The notes beneath the pieces were generated by a model, which did not search any database, was not told the origin of the DNA, and saw nothing but the letters and a program-made list of their open reading frames with translations. A program made the position numbers and the translations under genes. A DNA stretch of 64,000 nucleotides from an uncultured Dorea sp. (GTDB lineage: Bacteria; Bacillota; Clostridia; Lachnospirales; Lachnospiraceae): assembly GCA_948602995.1 (NCBI GenBank), contig CAPEBR010000006.1, forward strand, positions 84,804 through 148,803. The letters run 5' to 3'. Every line of letters starts with the position of its first letter. Position 1 is the stretch's first letter. This document shows positions 34,708 to 45,120 of the stretch, in pieces.

Positions 34708-34913
34708 ATTTTTGCTGCCTCCTTGCGTTCGTAATGTTGTTGCTGCCCACTTGCTGACAACAACTTAAAATGTCATGTATACATTGTACTAAAAAATTCA
34801 TTCTATTACAACTCTTTTGTACATTTTTTTCATTCAATTCATCCAGTCCATAAGTTTATTCTCATAGAATGCGCAGTTTGACGTATTCCTGTGCTGTGAT
34901 CAGCAGCCGTTCT

Positions 34914-35414
34914 TCACTCCTTTGCTGCCTTGAAAAGAAGAACAAGGAATATGATAATAGGAAGAAATACGGCAGAAAGACTTACCGGCGTAAACCATGC
35001 TCCCAGGTTTCTTCCTGTAGTCGTCCATACACTTAAGTATGCAAAAGTCAGCACCAATACAAGCTTTAATGTTACAATCATATTTTTCACGATACCGTAT
35101 ACCCTTGCCGCATTTGTTTTTGTAACCGTGACGCCCGTATTCCACCAAGAAGGGCGTCTTTCTACAAGTCCTGTGAGTTGATACATCAGAATCATGGCCA
35201 CTGGACATATCCAGATCGTAAAGCGAGGCCCGTAGCCGTCAATTTCTCCGGCGCCATTATAATGAGTCGGAATCCTGTCCGGCAGACGGTTCCAGACAAA
35301 AAGGAGGTACAGAAACGTCCCTGCCTGTAGAAAAACACACAGGTAATTTATAAATTTGTGATATCGTGTTACAGAAACCTGGATTTCATTTTTTCTATCG
35401 GTCATACTCTGCAT
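34914..35414 (-). CDS. DUF1648 membrane protein
   Basis: A 166-residue protein with four predicted membrane helices. The first loop reads RLPDRIPTHYNGAGEIDGYG, which is the DUF1648 signature (D-x-I-P-x-H-x-N/D...G). GGAGG lies before the ATG and a TATAAT-like box at 35451-35456 (minus). It is next to, but separate from, the FtsX-type transporter genes. Confidence 0.8.
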   Translation of the reverse strand: MQSMTDRKNEIQVSVTRYHKFINYLCVFLQAGTFLYLLFVWNRLPDRIPTHYNGAGEIDGYGPRFTIWICPVAMILMYQLTGLVERRPSWWNTGVTVTKTNAARVYGIVKNMIVTLKLVLVLTFAYLSVWTTTGRNLGAWFTPVSLSAVFLPIIIFLVLLFKAAKE

Positions 35415-35507
35415 ATTTTTTTCCTCCTGTTCTTTTGGATCATGAGTTCCATTATACTCTCTAATTTCATCATCACGATTTATACCCTTTTCTGTGAGTA
35501 TAACATC

Positions 35508-38168
35508 TTAACATGCGATCTCTCTTATGATATTTTCTCTTACAAGCTTCCATGCCGGAAACGTGACTGCTGCGGCTGCGATCATCACATTTAGTATCAT
35601 AATTCCAGACAAAACCTGATCCGGGACCCCTGTCTGAACATGTAGAAACTGCAATACGTGCACCATATAATAATCCATCACTCTGCGAAGAATCCAATGA
35701 TAGACCAGATAAATCAGTACATCCGTTAACACTCCGTACAGAACTCCGGTCTGCAGGATCATTTTATAAAAACCAATATCCGTAATACCCATAGCACGGA
35801 TAATTCCGTACTCCCTTCTTCTTGCAAAGACGGTATGGTTCATACTATTCACAATATGAAACAGACTGATCACCAAAAGAACCCCTGCTATACTAGAAAA
35901 GAAAATCTGCTGCTGTCTCAGATAGTTCTTCTGTGTCTTGATCGCAGTACTATAATCTACCAGAACCGCCCCTGGAACATCACGTATAACCTGTAATATC
36001 TGATTACTTACACTTTCTGCCTCTGTATCCGGATTCGGGGATGCATTAATAAAGCTATAATCGGTTATTGCAAAATTTTCTTCCATCTGCTCGTTTGTCA
36101 TAATGACACTCGGCATCTGAACCTGGCTCCAGGCGCCAGTATTTAAAAAATCCTGTTCCCGGGCCAGGGAACGGCTTACAATTGCGGCAATCTGAAATTC
36201 CTGTTCCATATAGTATTCATCTTCGCTCTGGAATTTCAGTAATTCGTCTGTATAGCTGTCCTTCTTTGGAACACGAAGAAGGATGGTATCTCCAGGCTTC
36301 TTTCCATAAAAATAATAATTGCCCTGGCCGTCCATATTTGCCACTACAATAATCTGATTGTCATCTCTCATTTCTTTCGGGTCAATCTCACCCTCCAGAA
36401 TAAAATCTCCAAGCTGCTCCATCAGTTCTTCATCATAACCGTACACGTCATATTTAATACGATACGTTCCGTCCTCCTGCAAAATACAGATGCCGCCATA
36501 CTTTTTGAATTCTGATGACCGGTTCATCTCATCGAAATAGGTTTCGCAATAGTTCTCATAATCTGTACTTTCTATATGGGTCAATTCACCCAGGGTATAC
36601 CTGGTTGGGTATACATGCTCCATTTCTGGCATATTTTTTATCTTATCCGCAACCTCTTTTGGAATCGTGTCACTCAGTGAGTCTGATTTTAGGGAAATAC
36701 GGTATTCAGAGCCAAGCCCGTCATCTGATTTCAGCGAAAGCTCTGCATGAATTTTCAGATTCTCCACCATATAAGTCGTACATAAGAAAATACAGCCGCC
36801 GATAGATAAGGATAGCAGGATCCCAATCACTTTCCTTTTGTTTGCAAACATAAATTTCCAGACAACTACCCCTGCCAGGTTTACTGAACGGCGGGCATAT
36901 ATTTTTCTCTTTCTTGTAAATGAAGTATCCCCGCTCATGACTTCTTTCAGGGATTGCTTTCTAAGGGAGCGGACTACTACAAACGCTGCCGCTGCCAGTG
37001 CAGTCAGGAGGAATACAAAGCCAAATATCATAGCATCCCATGAAAAACAAAACTGAACTGCGCCTGATCCTTCTGCAAATGTCTGATCTGCCACAGATAA
37101 CTTCTGTCCGGTTACTCCGATGCCTTTTCCGCCGAATACTCCGTTGAATTTCTCATATACCAGGCTCAAAATACCATTTCCCAGGAAGCATCCCGATGGG
37201 TATCCAATGATGAACAGCATCCAGAGCTCCAGTACCAGCGTCCCGCCAATCTGCCTTTCACTGATTCCCAACGTCTGCAGGATTCCATACTCAGCGGTCC
37301 TCTTTGCCACAGAGATATTGAATACACTGTACACTACGAAGACGCTGAACAGACATAGAAAAAGAATCATTCCATGATAGGCAAGATTGTAATCACTCTG
37401 CAATTTCAGGACAATGTACGTAAAGTTTCCTTTTTCATTCGTCAGGCCAAATTTTACAATATCATAAATACTGTCAGGCTCCTCGCCGCCTAGATACTGG
37501 ATCACTTCCTCATTTCCAACTACAGACCGGGAATCCAGCTTATATGTCCCCAGGAAAGCATCCAGCTGTTTGTATAACTTCATGTCTTCATCGAATCTAA
37601 GATATAAAAACGTCTGACTTCCCCGGCCTGCAAAAGCATCGCTTACAAAGATCTCCATCTCACTGGCACTTGCAGCCCACTCGCTTTTCAAAATACCTGT
37701 CACAATAAAATTCCGCTCCCCGATCTGAACAGAATCACCGGGATTCCCGGAAAAGCCCAGGTTGCTTAATACATATCCATCTGCTGCAATTTCATTTTCT
37801 TTCTCCGGGAAAGTCCCCTCCAGGAGATCTCTGTGCGCCATATTGCGGTACGGCTCATCCGTGCGGATAAAATAAATGAGAAATTCATCCGAAACCACAT
37901 CCCTGATCTCCATCCTTCCACATTGCTTTAGATGAAACCCCTCCCCCTGCGCGCCGCTTTGGATCATCTCATGCATCTCCTGATCTGTTTCCACATAATA
38001 ATGCCAGTCTCCGTAAATATTCCTGCCGTTTTCCAGATCACTCTTCTGGCTGCTGTAAATCAGAGAACTCATTCCAGAGAGCAGTGATGCTGTTAACAGA
38101 ATACTTACAAAAATTGCCAGGGTCTGGCTTTTATAATACCTCATATACTTCCACGCCAGTTTTAGCAT
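35508..38168 (-). CDS. ABC transporter permease of the FtsX/MacB type
   Basis: An 886-residue protein with ten or so hydrophobic segments in two FtsX-like blocks, joined by two extracellular domains (after helix 1, 50-250, and after the fifth helix). The pattern of an N-terminal helix, large loop, three helices, repeated once, fits the family used to export peptides or to act as a bacitracin-type resistance or mechanosensing unit. It overlaps its ATPase gene by 7 bp, so the two form one operon. Confidence 0.85.
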   Translation of the reverse strand: MLKLAWKYMRYYKSQTLAIFVSILLTASLLSGMSSLIYSSQKSDLENGRNIYGDWHYYVETDQEMHEMIQSGAQGEGFHLKQCGRMEIRDVVSDEFLIYFIRTDEPYRNMAHRDLLEGTFPEKENEIAADGYVLSNLGFSGNPGDSVQIGERNFIVTGILKSEWAASASEMEIFVSDAFAGRGSQTFLYLRFDEDMKLYKQLDAFLGTYKLDSRSVVGNEEVIQYLGGEEPDSIYDIVKFGLTNEKGNFTYIVLKLQSDYNLAYHGMILFLCLFSVFVVYSVFNISVAKRTAEYGILQTLGISERQIGGTLVLELWMLFIIGYPSGCFLGNGILSLVYEKFNGVFGGKGIGVTGQKLSVADQTFAEGSGAVQFCFSWDAMIFGFVFLLTALAAAAFVVVRSLRKQSLKEVMSGDTSFTRKRKIYARRSVNLAGVVVWKFMFANKRKVIGILLSLSIGGCIFLCTTYMVENLKIHAELSLKSDDGLGSEYRISLKSDSLSDTIPKEVADKIKNMPEMEHVYPTRYTLGELTHIESTDYENYCETYFDEMNRSSEFKKYGGICILQEDGTYRIKYDVYGYDEELMEQLGDFILEGEIDPKEMRDDNQIIVVANMDGQGNYYFYGKKPGDTILLRVPKKDSYTDELLKFQSEDEYYMEQEFQIAAIVSRSLAREQDFLNTGAWSQVQMPSVIMTNEQMEENFAITDYSFINASPNPDTEAESVSNQILQVIRDVPGAVLVDYSTAIKTQKNYLRQQQIFFSSIAGVLLVISLFHIVNSMNHTVFARRREYGIIRAMGITDIGFYKMILQTGVLYGVLTDVLIYLVYHWILRRVMDYYMVHVLQFLHVQTGVPDQVLSGIMILNVMIAAAAVTFPAWKLVRENIIREIAC

Positions 38169-38872
38169 ACGTCATCACCGCCTTTTGCCGGAAACCTTCT
38201 GTTTCCTGTGACGATACGCCCGTCTTCAATATGAATCACCCTGTCGCAGGTCTGAGCAATGGCTTCATTATGTGTTACCATGAGAATCGTCTGCTTATAT
38301 TTTCTGCAGCTTGCCTTTAATAAGCCCATTACCTCAATGGTTGTACCGGAATCCAGGTTTCCTGTGGGTTCATCGCAAAGCAGCACATGGGGTTTGTTCA
38401 CAAGCGCCCTTGCAATCGCTACCCTCTGCTGCTGTCCTCCAGATAACTCATTCGGATATTTCTTACGTTTCTCCCAAATGCCAAGCTCCCGCAGCAGTTC
38501 TTCAATATACTTATGGTTCCTATACTTTCCCCTGTCAAATGTCACTGGCAGAGCTACGTTATCGTACACGTTTAGTACAGGCATCAGACTGTAATTCTGA
38601 AACACAAAGCCGATATTTCTCCTGCGGAAAATGGTAAGCTCCTTTCTAGACAGGGAACCGATTTCTCTGTCTTTGACCAAAACTTTTCCCTTCGTTGGAT
38701 TGTCCAGCCCGCCAATTAAGTTGAGCAGCGTGGACTTTCCTGAACCGGATGTTCCTACAATGGCTGCAAACTCTCCCTCCTCCACCTGAAGGCTGATATC
38801 TCGCAGTGCATGAACCTGATTTTCTTTTTCTCCGTATATTTTTTCAACATGCTGAAGTTCTAATATACTCAT
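38162..38872 (-). CDS. ABC transporter ATPase of the LolD/MacB type
   Basis: A 236-residue ATPase: Walker A GTSGSGKSTLLN, signature LSGGQQQRVAIARALV, Walker B LLCDEPTGNLD, and H-loop MVTHNEA. The DEPTGNLDS motif is the MacB/LolD mark. It pairs with the FtsX-type permease that overlaps its end. The substrate is unknown. Its upstream flank is the edge of the integrated element, so its native promoter is near that junction. Confidence 0.9.
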   Translation of the reverse strand: MSILELQHVEKIYGEKENQVHALRDISLQVEEGEFAAIVGTSGSGKSTLLNLIGGLDNPTKGKVLVKDREIGSLSRKELTIFRRRNIGFVFQNYSLMPVLNVYDNVALPVTFDRGKYRNHKYIEELLRELGIWEKRKKYPNELSGGQQQRVAIARALVNKPHVLLCDEPTGNLDSGTTIEVMGLLKASCRKYKQTILMVTHNEAIAQTCDRVIHIEDGRIVTGNRRFPAKGGDDVC

Positions 38873-39103
38873 CCGTCATCGCTCCTTTTTTCTGATACGT
38901 TTCTTTACAGTTCCTTATTATAACTGCTGTATCTTGCAATTCCTTTACAAACGGATGATTAGTTCTTACAGTTTTGTAAGAAATATCCTGCTTCACATAA
39001 CCTCACATAAGTCGTTAAAACCTTATAAAATCGCGGTTTTCAGGCCTTTTATCATTCTCCGAATTTTACATATCTTTACATATCTTCACGTATTTTTGTA
39101 GAA

Positions 39104-39160
39104 AACTGTTGTAAAAACTGTTGTAAAACTCAAAAAACGGAAAATACAACTGTTGTAAAA
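39104..39160. repeat. Three direct repeats near the left end of the element (integrase arm sites)
   Basis: AACTGTTGTAAAA occurs three times, at 39104, 39116 (12 bp apart) and 39148. They lie just outside the integrase stop codon. Tn916-type integrases bind such DR2-like arm sites at the element ends through their N-terminal domain. The attL core itself is not defined because the right end is not in this window. TTTACATATC repeats nearby at 39064-39085. Confidence 0.55.
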
Positions 39161-39161
39161 A

Positions 39162-40394
39162 TTATGCCTGTTTTTGTTGATTCTTCGCGGTTTTCAGCAC
39201 TTCCGTCATAACTCTTTCCTGTGTCACATGATTGTATACATCATTCGTTATTTTTGATGACTTATGCCCCATGAGGTACTGTAAGACCTTCAGATCCATT
39301 CCGTTCTCTGCATTTCTCGTACATCCAGTATGACGCAACATATGAGGAGTAAGGTATTCTATTTTATACTTTGCATTTTGATTATAACTTTTCAAAAGTC
39401 TTGAAAGCTCTTGTCTGAATGCATTTCCATAAACTAACTTTCCACTGTTTGTCAAGAAAACAAAATCTTTCACACCATCTATTTCGATATCTGTCCGGGT
39501 TATGAAATAATATGTCTTCATTTCTTTCAGAATCTTATATAACCTCTGCGTCATTGGAATATATCTTACTTCTTTTCCCTTTGTTGGAGAAATACGGTAT
39601 TTACAATGTTCTTCATTGAGATACTTTTTATATTGGAGCTGATGGTTAATGGATATCATTTTTTCTTTCATGTCAATATCATTCCATGTTATCCCGGCAA
39701 ACTCACTTACCCTGCACATGGTATCAATCAGAAACACTAGCTTGCGGTATAGGCTGTGATCGTATTTTTTTGCATATCTCAGCAGTGCTTCCTCTTGTTC
39801 CACTGTCAGTGATTCTCTTTTCTGCTGACTTCCTTCAATCTGATCTAATGCCCTTGGTGTTGGGTTTCTTGCAATATATTCCTCATCTACAGCCATATTA
39901 AAAACTGCACTCAGCACCTTTTGATAAAATGTAATCGTTCCATAAGACAACCCATTTTCTTGGATTTGGAGATATAAATCAACAATATTTGTTTTCTTAA
40001 TGTCCTGGATTTTCATTTTACCTATAAAGGATTCTCTTATATGATTATTATACATTGTCACATAATTATTAATGGTATTAGAAGTTAATGTTTTTCCCTT
40101 CCGCTTTTTCTTCTTAATGTAAATGTCAAACATCTCATTCAGCGTAACATTCCCACAGAATACATTCTCACCTTCTAACAGTGTTTTCTGAATCTCCTTT
40201 TCTTTTTCCCTCAGTGACTTACCTGGTTTTTTACCCGTCTGAGCTTTATCCGATGGTAAAAGTCTCCAACTGTAAACCACATGTCTTTTCCTGTCCAGTC
40301 CCGTATACTGATACTGGTATCTTCCATCACTTCTTTGGCTTTCACCTTCCTTTAAAAATCTTCCTCTGTCATCTTTTCTCTTTATATCTGACAT
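39162..40394 (-). CDS. int: Tyrosine integrase, Tn916 family
   Basis: A 410-residue enzyme with the N-terminal arm-binding domain of Tn916 Int (GRFLKEGESQRSDGRYQYQY), a central SAM-like domain, and the catalytic part: Arg228 in CRVSE, His351-x-x-Arg354 in HMLRHTGCTR, His377 in MGHKSS and nucleophile Tyr387 in DVYNHV. It integrates and excises the element. AAAGGAG is before the ATG. It marks the left end and is read toward the chromosome junction. Confidence 0.93.
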   Translation of the reverse strand: MSDIKRKDDRGRFLKEGESQRSDGRYQYQYTGLDRKRHVVYSWRLLPSDKAQTGKKPGKSLREKEKEIQKTLLEGENVFCGNVTLNEMFDIYIKKKKRKGKTLTSNTINNYVTMYNNHIRESFIGKMKIQDIKKTNIVDLYLQIQENGLSYGTITFYQKVLSAVFNMAVDEEYIARNPTPRALDQIEGSQQKRESLTVEQEEALLRYAKKYDHSLYRKLVFLIDTMCRVSEFAGITWNDIDMKEKMISINHQLQYKKYLNEEHCKYRISPTKGKEVRYIPMTQRLYKILKEMKTYYFITRTDIEIDGVKDFVFLTNSGKLVYGNAFRQELSRLLKSYNQNAKYKIEYLTPHMLRHTGCTRNAENGMDLKVLQYLMGHKSSKITNDVYNHVTQERVMTEVLKTAKNQQKQA

Positions 40395-40508
40395 CTTTAG
40401 CTCCTTTCCAAAAAAGAGCCTTGATATGATAAAAAAATCTTACCATAATCAAGACTCTGTTTCAATCTGTTATATTTAATTTATAATGATAATTTGATTT
40501 TTATATTT

Positions 40509-40727
40509 TCAAATACACTGCTTGCTGTCTATATACTTTTCAAACTGTCTTCTCTTCACTAATTTTTTCTTATTGCCAACCATAAGGGCAAATGTACACA
40601 GGGGATCATCCAGTAATTCCCGTATCCTGTTTTCTCCAATATTTGAGTATTCTGCGGCTTCCTTTATTGTTAAGTTCATCTTTTCCCAAAGTGGGCAACT
40701 TGGGAAAATATTTTCACGCTGATTAAT
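40509..40727 (-). CDS. xis: Excisionase (Tn916 Xis-like), apparent ATT start
   Basis: The short frame reads PLWEKMNLTIKEAAEYSNIG followed by ENRIRELLDD, which resembles Tn916 Xis (PIWERYTLTIEEA...) and ends with KLVKRRQFEKYIDSKQ. Xis bends the ends for excision. The internal ATG would drop the conserved PLWEK. Between an in-frame TGA and this point the only plausible start is ATT at 40727, 9 bases after GGAGG. That gives 72 residues. Confidence 0.75.
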   Translation of the reverse strand: MNQRENIFPSCPLWEKMNLTIKEAAEYSNIGENRIRELLDDPLCTFALMVGNKKKLVKRRQFEKYIDSKQCI

Positions 40728-40822
40728 AGCGTTTCACCTCCAAAAATTATTCTTTTAATAATGGTGATGGACAATATCCATCACCTAATCAAATTATTAT
40801 GTCAGGAATTATTTGATCTGTC

Positions 40823-41074
40823 TTATTCAGTTGGTTCAATTGTTTCTACTTCTTTGTCAGCCTCTTTATTTGTTTCTTCTAACTTTTTTTGATAATTTTT
40901 TGTATCAGCCTCTAACTGTCTCTGACTTACTGCATAGACTTCATTTAAAATATCCTTTAAGATATATGCAACTACAAAAAACGGCAGCCCGGAATTATTA
41001 ATCAAAGCTGCAATATTTTCATTTAATTCCTTTGTGATAATTGTTGCTGGTTTTTCAATATTCATATTGTTCAT
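40823..41074 (-). CDS. Small phage protein, 83 residues
   Basis: A charged protein with a short hydrophobic middle (NNSGLPFFVVAYILKDILNEVYAVSQRQ). The SGLPFFVVxYILKDI block recurs in gut-phage small proteins as I remember them, without function. AAGGAG precedes it. It may sit with the tail genes as a lysis or membrane helper, but nothing proves this. Confidence 0.6.
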   Translation of the reverse strand: MNNMNIEKPATIITKELNENIAALINNSGLPFFVVAYILKDILNEVYAVSQRQLEADTKNYQKKLEETNKEADKEVETIEPTE

Positions 41075-41134
41075 GTTATTTTCTCCTTTTTGTGTTGTGT
41101 ATTTGATTTTAAATTTATTTTCTGTCTTTTTCTT

Positions 41135-41335
41135 TTAAGTCGGAATCTTACTCTCCAGGAAAGTATTGATCTTATCAATACATCCCTGTATTTCCTCGTC
41201 AGTTACAATGACATTGAAACGCTCATTGCTTCTGATCAGCCTCCCGTCCTCTGATATTTCAGAGTAGGTTGCTGATAATCTGCTTCCTTCAGCAGTTTTG
41301 TGGTATGTAAATGATGTGACTGATGTTTTATTCAT
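41135..41335 (-). CDS. Small hypothetical phage protein, 66 residues
   Basis: MNKTSVTSFTYHKTAEGSRL starts a small polar protein with a beta-strand look and no known motif; AAAGGAG precedes the ATG. It lies just below the tail-hub gene on the same transcript. Confidence 0.6.
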   Translation of the reverse strand: MNKTSVTSFTYHKTAEGSRLSATYSEISEDGRLIRSNERFNVIVTDEEIQGCIDKINTFLESKIPT

Positions 41336-41371
41336 GTGTTATCAGCTCCTTTTTTGACAAATATTTTCTGA

Positions 41372-44300
41372 CTATGCTGCGGCAGGTTCTGTAGAATCAT
41401 CCTGTTTCACATACTCTTCCAGTCGTTCTGTAGAATAATCCTTTTGTTTTGCTTTCAGTTCCCAGTCAAACTCTGTTCCCGGAGAACCTTTTACAACAAA
41501 ATAGGCTGCTTCTTTTTTATAAACATAGGGCAATGTTTCTGAATAAGACTGCAAGAATACATAATACTCATGTGACAGATCAATTGTTTCCTCAAAAACA
41601 GAATCTATATCTATATAGCAGAAACCATCCTCTCCAATTATGCCATGTCCCAAATCCCCAAAGAATGGAGAAGCAGTTTCATAACAGTACAGAAGACGAT
41701 CATTGTAATTTTCTGTTTTGACTAATCGGTTTTTAGCACCAGTAACAACTAATTCACCGTCAATATCTACTTTTATATTGCTGGAAATCTCAGGGTTACT
41801 CCAAAAGGAAATATTTTCTGCTTCCATGATGACACGTTTTGTACGTGTAGAGAATAATTCATGCATTTGAAATGCAATTCCAAGTTCATTCAATACAAAC
41901 GTATTATTTATATCATCAGATATTAAACCCATATGAACCCCGTTTTTGTCAGCGTTAAATATCCATCTTCCTTCAAAATGGTTAAAGGAGTCTTCTACCG
42001 GAATGTCTATTTCAAACGATTTTGTAAACTGCCCGGATGAACCTGTAATATCCCCACTCAAAGCAACATTTCCATTTTCATCTAAACTAAAATTATTACT
42101 GTCAACAATAAGCCTGTTAGACGATAGTTTTATTGCTTCTGAGGACATATTTATTTTCGAAATAAGTTCATCATCGTCTACTTTTTTGGATACTTCCAAT
42201 CTGATTTCGTTAGCAGTCTGCGTAAGCCTGGAAGACAAGCTACTCTCAACAGTTGTAGCCCGTAAAATCTCATCAGAAATATCTTCTGTATTATTATCTA
42301 TTTTTGTGGACATATTTGAGATTGTACTATTTGCGGAAATATCCAGTGCCTTCCCATTCCCCTTGATATGCAGTTCGCCCGTATCATCTACATAGAATAT
42401 TTTCCCCTGGCTATTGGATAATGACAACATGGTTTTTGAGCTTGGATCGACTACAAAACTGTTAACATTATTTGTTATACGAAATCCACTTGCATCAAAA
42501 ATCATTGCTTTGTCTTTGGAATAAATCCCCATGTTTTCGCCGAGTATTGCTTCCCCCACAATTGCAGATGCAAAAATTCCATACTTTTTTTCCATATTTC
42601 CTGTAAGAGGATTCTGAAAAACAGTTTCCCCGATAGCAAGTTCAACAGTTCTCCAGTTATCCTTCGTAAATGCAAACATATTCCCGGTAATACGGAACTG
42701 TTTATCTCCATAAAATCCTTCATCGTCCATTCTCTTTCCAATGATTCCCGCTGAAGTAATCGACACTTCATTATGGTCATTATTGGAAAGCATTGTTTTA
42801 GCAGCATTCAGACCTTTACTGTAAATTTCGTTAAATGTATTTTTTGCCTGTTCTCCCTTTTTTGCCTGTAGGACAGTAGAGGGGTAGGACGTAGACATAC
42901 TGCTTGCCTGTTTGATAATACTCCGCAAATCACTCATTTTTCCGTCTATAGATTCTACCTGTTCTGAAAATGTAACGGTTATTTCACTTGCAGAATCTCC
43001 ACTGAATTCTATCCCAATCAGACGAAGCTTTAATATCTCATCCTCAGTACGTATCCGTATATAATTAAACAGTGCAAATTTATCATACAGAGGCTCAAAC
43101 TCGGGAAGCGCAAATAAATTATTCATATCTGTAGTAACAGTACGTTGAAGAACACATGCCTTTTTTAGTTCTTTTGTAGCAGCATCAATTAATTCTTTTG
43201 CTTTCGTTACACACTCAGAAGTTGACAGGCCATCAGAGATATAATTATTATTTGTATAAGAATCTTCTCTTCGGTAAGAACAGAATATTTTATATAGATC
43301 TGTTCCAAGATATTTTTCAAGATTCCACGTATCTTGAAATGATTTCTGTTCTTTCAAAAGTGAATCAATCTCCGCATTAATGGAATCAACCTGTAACTGA
43401 CGCTCATCTCTTAACGATTCTACAACTTCCATTCTTGTATGGTATTTATCATACATATCTTTATAAGTAGAAGAGGAAACGTCAGAAATTTTAGTGTTTA
43501 ATGACATCAAAACACTTAGACAGGAGTTATAGCCATCATAAAAGGATTTCAGCCTGTTAAGACAATACTGACCAAAATAACTTTTCATCTCAGCCGGTGA
43601 CATATTCTTTACCTCAAAATCAATGTCAAGCATTGAACCTTTTGCAAGCGCCTTTTCCAATTTCTGACGTGTGAATGTTAATTCGTCATCAGAAATACTG
43701 ACTGTAAAAGTTGCTGCCATCCCCTCACTGGTTTTTGGATAATAATCCTTCTCATCCGCAGTGCGAGTTATTTGTATATTTCCTGTCCATTGATGTGTAC
43801 TGGAATTATAAGAAGTGCTTCCTTCAATAATCTTTGCACTGTATCTTGCATCAATCAGAATATTTGCCATTGCTTCAACATTATTGGATACGCCAAGGAA
43901 CAAATTATTGGAATAGTTATTTACAGAAGAAACTCCGATCACAGTAGTTTTCAAGCTGTTGACCATAGTACGATATTGCTCTTCCGCAGTAGTTTCTTTA
44001 ATACTTACATCGGGCATCATGGAGGATTCATAATATACCAGGTCATCATACTTTTTACATAAGCGTGTATAAATTCCATTTTCTCCGTAGTATGCATCTG
44101 ACTGCCGGGACATTTCTTCCTGGTATTTTTTCAACTTGGCAACCAGTTCTTTAGGCATATCCTTATACTGAAAATCAGCGAACTGATAGATATAATTGCT
44201 TCCATTCATATTGGCCACACGAACCATGTCTGTGATGATTTCGTCCCCGCCTTCAACTCTGAAACAGTTTTTAACATTATCTTTATTGCTAGTAATACTG

Positions 44301-45109
44301 ATCTCGTTCGCAAGCTTTCTTTTGGAAACAAGAATGGTTGTATCCTCACCGATACCTGGAGTTAATAATTCTCCGGTTTCCTGCTTAATACAGTCACACA
44401 GACTGTAGCAGTTTATTTCCCTGTTTATCGTGTCAAAAACAAAAATGACATTACTTTCTTTGGCAACGTCACCTGTTAGGAAATCATATATACTTACACC
44501 TTCACCGGTATAGGTTCTCTGAAATGTATTAGAACTTTCAGGCTCATCCTCTTCTGATAATGCAATCCATGGAGTTACATAACCAATCTTCCAGTGTGGT
44601 GCTTTATCAGCTATAACCCGGTTCAGAAGAGAATACTCTTTATCACTTTCATTATAAAAAACAGTTGGAATAAAATTACCATTAGTATCAAAATCACTCT
44701 CATTATACTGAGTAATTTCCATAGACATAGCTTCATCATCATTGACATGGAAATCGTATAAATAAATCTGTGCCAGTTCAGTTTCCAGTGCGAATCCGTG
44801 TACAGCTTTCTCAGTCTTCGTATTGTCTATATAGTTAACGGTAATTTCAAACCGTCCAAAATCCCTTACTTCTACTATTTTTAAATCAATTAAATCATCC
44901 CATACAGGATTGAGAATTCCATTTATATATTTAGTAACAGTGAAGAATATTTCATCTATCCCATTTCCAACCAATGACATATTCCAGTTTTCATAACGTG
45001 AAATTTTACCGATTACATCAAACGAGCGTGTCATTAGAAGGAGGTCAGGTAACGGAATTCTATGAGTATATTTATCAAGTTTTATTGCCTTGCAAGGTTT
45101 TTGTATCAT
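41372..45109 (-). CDS. Large tail protein: N-terminal hub-like part and C-terminal fibre-like part
   Basis: A 1245-residue protein. The first about 450 residues (SLVGNGIDEIFFTVTKYING, FGRFEITVNYIDNTKTEKAV) resemble a Siphoviridae-type baseplate hub or tail endopeptidase-like protein. The middle has coiled-coil regions, and the last third carries repeated short beta units (LIVDSNNFSLDENGNVALSG, then EDSFNHFEGRWIF), common in receptor-binding tips. Just after the tape measure, it is where a tail tip protein should be. Host-receptor role is inferred. Confidence 0.65.
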   Translation of the reverse strand: MIQKPCKAIKLDKYTHRIPLPDLLLMTRSFDVIGKISRYENWNMSLVGNGIDEIFFTVTKYINGILNPVWDDLIDLKIVEVRDFGRFEITVNYIDNTKTEKAVHGFALETELAQIYLYDFHVNDDEAMSMEITQYNESDFDTNGNFIPTVFYNESDKEYSLLNRVIADKAPHWKIGYVTPWIALSEEDEPESSNTFQRTYTGEGVSIYDFLTGDVAKESNVIFVFDTINREINCYSLCDCIKQETGELLTPGIGEDTTILVSKRKLANEISITSNKDNVKNCFRVEGGDEIITDMVRVANMNGSNYIYQFADFQYKDMPKELVAKLKKYQEEMSRQSDAYYGENGIYTRLCKKYDDLVYYESSMMPDVSIKETTAEEQYRTMVNSLKTTVIGVSSVNNYSNNLFLGVSNNVEAMANILIDARYSAKIIEGSTSYNSSTHQWTGNIQITRTADEKDYYPKTSEGMAATFTVSISDDELTFTRQKLEKALAKGSMLDIDFEVKNMSPAEMKSYFGQYCLNRLKSFYDGYNSCLSVLMSLNTKISDVSSSTYKDMYDKYHTRMEVVESLRDERQLQVDSINAEIDSLLKEQKSFQDTWNLEKYLGTDLYKIFCSYRREDSYTNNNYISDGLSTSECVTKAKELIDAATKELKKACVLQRTVTTDMNNLFALPEFEPLYDKFALFNYIRIRTEDEILKLRLIGIEFSGDSASEITVTFSEQVESIDGKMSDLRSIIKQASSMSTSYPSTVLQAKKGEQAKNTFNEIYSKGLNAAKTMLSNNDHNEVSITSAGIIGKRMDDEGFYGDKQFRITGNMFAFTKDNWRTVELAIGETVFQNPLTGNMEKKYGIFASAIVGEAILGENMGIYSKDKAMIFDASGFRITNNVNSFVVDPSSKTMLSLSNSQGKIFYVDDTGELHIKGNGKALDISANSTISNMSTKIDNNTEDISDEILRATTVESSLSSRLTQTANEIRLEVSKKVDDDELISKINMSSEAIKLSSNRLIVDSNNFSLDENGNVALSGDITGSSGQFTKSFEIDIPVEDSFNHFEGRWIFNADKNGVHMGLISDDINNTFVLNELGIAFQMHELFSTRTKRVIMEAENISFWSNPEISSNIKVDIDGELVVTGAKNRLVKTENYNDRLLYCYETASPFFGDLGHGIIGEDGFCYIDIDSVFEETIDLSHEYYVFLQSYSETLPYVYKKEAAYFVVKGSPGTEFDWELKAKQKDYSTERLEEYVKQDDSTEPAAA

Positions 45110-45120
45110 ACAATCACCAC

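Noticed and set aside
38873..39103. tRNA gene as attachment site of the element
   Set aside because: No cloverleaf-like sequence was seen at the left junction; Tn916-type integrases do not need one.
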